Source: Lamellibrachia satsuma
Lineage: Eukaryota; Annelida; Polychaeta; Sabellida; Siboglinidae
Direction of reading: 5' to 3'
Assembly (NCBI GenBank): GCA_033239005.1
Contig: BSQZ01000022.1
Coordinates: 4,869,001 to 4,933,000, forward strand
DNA: 64,000 bases
Below are positions 62,756 to 64,000 of this stretch, in pieces (within the stretch, counting starts at the first letter, position 1; each line of letters opens with the position of its first letter). A program made the position numbers and the translations under genes. A model generated the notes under the pieces. It had not been told where the DNA came from, searched no databases, and was given only the letters and a program-made list of their open reading frames with translations.

Positions 62756-63028
62756 GAAGAGGATCAGCAAACCAAAGCCAACAAGAATAAAATTTGACAT
62801 CGAGAATCTTATGGATCCTGATGTAGCAGAAGCATTCAAGGCAATGATAGGTGGGAAATTTGTACCATTTATCATACTGGGTGACAAAAATACCGACGTG
62901 AACTTGCTGACCAACACCTCCAACAAAATAGTGACCGACACAGCCAGTGAGATCCTTGGAAAACACCGTCGTACAAAGAAACCATGGGTCACAGCAGACA
63001 TCCTAGATCTCTGTGAATAAGAAGGGAA

Positions 63029-64000
63029 TTGAAAAGGAGAAAATATGATCCTGAAGGTGCAGCAAAATACAGAGAAGTCAACAAGAAGATCAAACAAGAT
63101 ATGAGAAGAGCAAAAGAAAACTGGATAGCAGAACAATGTTGTGAAATTGAAGACAGTTTGAGCAAGAACAACAGCAAGAAGGCTTATCAAATAGTGAAAG
63201 ACCTGAGATCAGTGAAGAAAGGGATAACTACCACTATCCAAGACAAATCAGGGAAATGCCTGACAGAAGAACAGCAGATCCTCAATCGATGGACAGAATA
63301 CTGCCCAGAACTGAACAGCCACAACACCAACGGAGACCCAGTAGTACTAAATTGTCCACAGACTACTGAAGAGGTCGACTCCCCGTTCCTCGTGTGGAAG
63401 TGGAGGCTGCAGTAAAGTCTCTGAAAAAAGGAAAGTCAGCTGGAATTGATAACATACCAGCACAACTGGTTCAAGCTGGGGGAGAAGCCTTGATTACCAC
63501 ATTTATAACAATCTGCAACAAGATCTGGCAGACAGGAGAATGGCCCACCCCATGGACTCAGTCACTGATCATCACACTTCCCAAGAAAGGCAACCTACAG
63601 ATGTACCAAAATTACAGAACAATCAGCCTCATCAGCCACCCGAGCAAAGTCATTTTGAAGATCCTACTCAACATACTCAAACCCCAGGCAGAAGAGATCA
63701 TCGCTGAAGAAGGTTTTCGAGCAGGACGGAGCACCAGTGAACAGATATTCAATCTTAGAATCCATTGCGAGAAACACCTTCAACATCAGCAAAGCCTGTA
63801 TCATGTCTTCATAGATTTTAAGACGGTCTTTGATAAGGTATGGCATGCGGCCCTATGGGTAAATATGAGGAAGTACAACATTGGCTCCAAGCTTGACCGA
63901 ACCATTGAACACCTATATGACAATGCCACCAGTGCAGTAATCTTCAACAGCAGCATAGGAGACTGGTTTCGAACAACAGTCGGAGTTCGAGCAGGGTGCC
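63029..64000 (+). pseudogene. LINE reverse transcriptase remnant, runs off window
   Basis: After a Lys-rich linker, a frame from about 63415 encodes 'KGKSAGIDNIPAQLVQ', 'NYRTISLISHPSKV', a 'GFRAGRSTSEQIFNL' motif and 'VFIDFKTVFDKVWHAAL' (motif A). It then continues to 'GVRAGC' at the window edge, before the YADD. It belongs to the same dead element as the endonuclease; the clade was not resolved. Confidence 0.8.

Overview
The window is invertebrate animal nuclear DNA dominated by transposable elements. Evidence is eukaryotic architecture (TATA boxes, AATAAA signals, candidate spliceosomal introns, long simple repeats), metazoan-type LINE and Gypsy relics, and Maverick/Polinton (adintovirus-like) virus-transposons. 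No ordinary host gene or RNA gene could be identified, and the species cannot be named.

Layout. 1-3532: right half of a diverged Polinton (element C) with the end of a penton gene, a small basic virion protein, a broken major capsid gene, an adenain-like protease and a probable terminus. 3534-9782: three tandem 1.7-2.3 kb units built from a dead LINE reverse transcriptase plus a minisatellite. 9783-14950: old dispersed repeats, gag-like zinc-knuckle duplicates and simple repeats. 14950-18727: repeat block S, copy 1. 18728-23154: a Gypsy LTR retrotransposon. 23155-25412 and 61094-61786: block S copy 2, split by Polinton A. 61787-64000: a degraded LINE.

25413-61093 is the centrepiece. Polinton A has TIRs of about 210 bp and a perfect 6-bp target duplication TTCGTA; the matching empty site survives in S copy 1. 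A second Polinton of the same family, B (37999-55894; 205-bp TIRs, target duplication AACGGA), is inserted inside A. A without B is about 17.8 kb and B is 17.9 kb, with the same gene order: a spliced minus-strand gene, a NADAR-domain gene, an early-like multi-exon unit, protein-primed DNA polymerase B, packaging ATPase, two small virion-type proteins, tiny membrane proteins, rve integrase with chromodomain, a membrane protein, penton, basic protein, major capsid protein and protease.

The least expected part is the early-like unit (28.1-31.2 kb in A, 40.6-43.8 kb in B). One TATA box and one 18-codon leader exon appear to feed an RPA-like ssDNA-binding ORF when unspliced, a protein with two SUMO-interaction-like motifs, and an acidic protein. 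From a conserved phase-0 donor the acidic protein can switch to three tandem alternative terminal exons. The layout resembles T-antigen or E1A units and is inferred from reading frames and splice signals conserved in two diverged copies.

Both copies carry lesions. A has a polymerase deletion, a G-run frameshift in the acidic gene and a membrane gene cut by B. B has frameshifts in the polymerase, integrase, RPA-like leader and minus-strand gene. Capsid, protease and ATPase genes are open in both.
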